DNA of 64,000 bases from JBMNCR01 sp049366695 (GTDB lineage: Bacteria > Bacillota > Clostridia > Eubacteriales > Alkalibacteraceae), in contig JBMNCR010000119.1 in NCBI GenBank assembly GCA_049366695.1, positions 1 to 64,000 on the forward strand, written 5' to 3'. Made by a program: the position numbers and the translations under genes. Shown here in pieces: positions 62,746-64,000 of this stretch. The notes beneath the pieces were generated by a model. That model searched no databases. It saw only the letters and a list, made by a program, of their open reading frames with translations, and was not told where the DNA came from. Position 1 is the stretch's first letter. Each line of letters begins with the position of its first letter.

Positions 62746-64000
62746 CTACCAAAACCAATGCTTTTTCTTAACAAAGATATACACTCCAATTAGTATTAAA
62801 AAACATATTATTAAAATAATCACTACTATGATGCTTAATCTAAATGCAGATATCTTTTTATTCGTTATTTGATATGCTCCTGTAATATCTATTAGTACTT
62901 GACCTTTTTCTATCTTTGTATTTAATAATTCATATTTGTCTTTTTGAGTATTATATAGATATACATATTTCCCCTTTTCTAAAATATTGTCTGCGATTTC
63001 TAAGTGGATTTTTCCTGGTAGATTTTTGTTTTTGTTAATAATAAATTTTATTGTGTTTTTTTCTTTTTCAAATATTATCTTTGTAGATAATTCATTTTCA
63101 TAATTTAGTATTTCTTTTCCATTAATTGATATCGAGTATCCTTCACAATTAATCTTTAATGTCTTTTTACTATCATATAAATATTTTAAAATTTCTTTTG
63201 AAATTGTTTTTTCTTCTTTGGGTTCTATTGTTATTATTTCTTCTTGTGAGTTTGTCATTGTTTCTATTAATTCATCTGATGATGTATAGCTTACACTTTC
63301 TACTAATGTTTCGTCTTCTCCAGAGTTTGTACTTACCCCTTTTTCATTTACTATTACTGTTACTGTCTTTTGCAGATCCCCATTTGATATTATTACAGAC
63401 GATTTTCCTGTTTTTTGTGCCTTTATTTTTCCTGATTTATTGACTGTTATTACTTTATCATTTGTGCATTTATATGTTAATGTTTGCTCTGCTTCTTTAG
63501 GGTATACTTGTGCTTGTATGTTATAACTACTCCCTACTTTTAATATCACATAGGTTTCATCTAGTTCTATTTTACTTGTGGCTACTTTGACTGTTAATTT
63601 CAATTCTTTTGTGATTTCATCAGCTTTTATTTTTATTGTAGTATTTCCTTTTGCTATTGCAGTTATTTTTCCGCTACTGTTTATGGTTGCTACTTCTTTA
63701 TTGGTTGATATATATTCTATGCTTTGATTTGTCGCATCTGTGGGTAGTATTGATGCTGTGATGGTTTGGGTTTTTCCTATTTCCATTTCTTCTTCAAATT
63801 CACTTACTTCTATTTCTGTTACGGGTATTGTTTTTTCTTCTTCTTTTTCATTGACTGTTAGATTAAACTTTTTTTCTATTTCTCCTGATTTTACTGTAAT
63901 AGTTGTTTCTCCTGCTGTAATGGCTATTATCCGTCCTAAGGCATTTATAGTTGCTACTTCTTCATTACTTGATTGATATGTAACTTCTTGATTTGTTGCA
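62746..64000 (-). CDS. Surface protein with tandem Ig-like (BIG2) domains, 5' end missing
   Basis: The frame is open to the window edge; 417 residues are visible and the start lies outside. At least three BIG2 modules repeat the pattern NEEVATINALGRIIAITAGE / NKEVATINSSGKITAIAKGN / NDKVITVNKSGKIKAQKTGK, spaced about 85 residues. Then a Glu-rich stretch and a further beta domain (residues -150 to -50 from the end), and a C-terminal membrane helix (LSIIVVIILIICFLILIGVY) with a short basic tail KKKHWFW. Probably displayed outside the cell. No LPXTG is present. Confidence 0.87.
   Translation of the reverse strand, partial: ATNQEVTYQSSNEEVATINALGRIIAITAGETTITVKSGEIEKKFNLTVNEKEEEKTIPVTEIEVSEFEEEMEIGKTQTITASILPTDATNQSIEYISTNKEVATINSSGKITAIAKGNTTIKIKADEITKELKLTVKVATSKIELDETYVILKVGSSYNIQAQVYPKEAEQTLTYKCTNDKVITVNKSGKIKAQKTGKSSVIISNGDLQKTVTVIVNEKGVSTNSGEDETLVESVSYTSSDELIETMTNSQEEIITIEPKEEKTISKEILKYLYDSKKTLKINCEGYSISINGKEILNYENELSTKIIFEKEKNTIKFIINKNKNLPGKIHLEIADNILEKGKYVYLYNTQKDKYELLNTKIEKGQVLIDITGAYQITNKKISAFRLSIIVVIILIICFLILIGVYIFVKKKHWFW

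Noticed and set aside
1..64000. CRISPR array, tRNA, rRNA, prophage or complete insertion sequence
   Set aside because: I saw no regularly spaced repeats, tRNA cloverleaf, rRNA sequence, integrase, transposase or phage structural gene anywhere in the window.

Overview
The window is AT-rich DNA of a spore-forming anaerobic clostridium (class Clostridia). The evidence is consensus sigma-A promoters (TTGACA-17-TATAAT), AGGAGG ribosome sites, frequent TTG/GTG starts, a SipL-type spore morphogenesis protein, a YhcN/YlaJ spore lipoprotein, Veg, an arginine deiminase pathway, a two-subunit NAD-linked dihydroorotate dehydrogenase (PyrD/PyrK) and a T-box leader. I cannot name the genus from sequence alone. 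The window is a draft scaffold: two runs of exactly 100 N mark joins, and at least the first looks like an assembly artefact. carB at the left edge and an Ig-like surface protein at the right edge are cut off.

Layout. 1-8.7 kb: the whole UMP pathway as one minus-strand operon (pyrB-pyrI-pyrC-pyrF-pyrK-pyrD-pyrE-carA-carB) behind a consensus promoter and a terminator/antiterminator leader. 8.9-18.5 kb: a lipoprotein, a clostripain-like lipoprotein, a BrkB-family membrane protein, an ArsR regulator with a four-domain sulfane-sulfur reductase fusion, a cytosolic parvulin and a MarR-MATE efflux pair. 18.8-25.7 kb: an over-long TetR-type regulator divergent from an enoate-reductase-like flavoenzyme, then a three-gene receiver-domain cluster (REC-kinase, REC-HDOD, REC-unknown). 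26-33 kb: SOD-like gene behind sipL, arcA-arcB, veg, a YhcN-type lipoprotein and an unknown protein. 33-42.3 kb: ilvC-ilvD-ilvB-leuA-cimA-leuB under a leucine (CUC) T-box. 42.3-56 kb: fatA-like thioesterase, yhaM, two secreted proteins (one caspase-fold-like), walJ-htrA, murA, dnaD-like/dnaI, plsY, a G5/3D cell-wall protein and tatD. 56-64 kb: an ABC importer with a TM1266-type small regulator behind a candidate riboswitch, a YgjP-like metallopeptidase, aroF-tyrA behind an aromatic-rich leader peptide and terminator, a repeat-rich patch and the Ig-like surface protein.

Four biosynthetic or transport units in this window appear to be controlled by premature termination, by four seemingly different sensing devices: pyr (protein- or nucleotide-sensed attenuator), ilv-leu (T-box), aroF-tyrA (translated leader peptide MNSLDVKKSLNKYFYFFSFS... 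with ten aromatic codons in thirteen) and the ABC operon (unassigned leader). The aromatic leader peptide and the unassigned ABC leader are the parts I consider most worth following up, along with the secreted His/Cys caspase-like protein and its PepSY-like partner.
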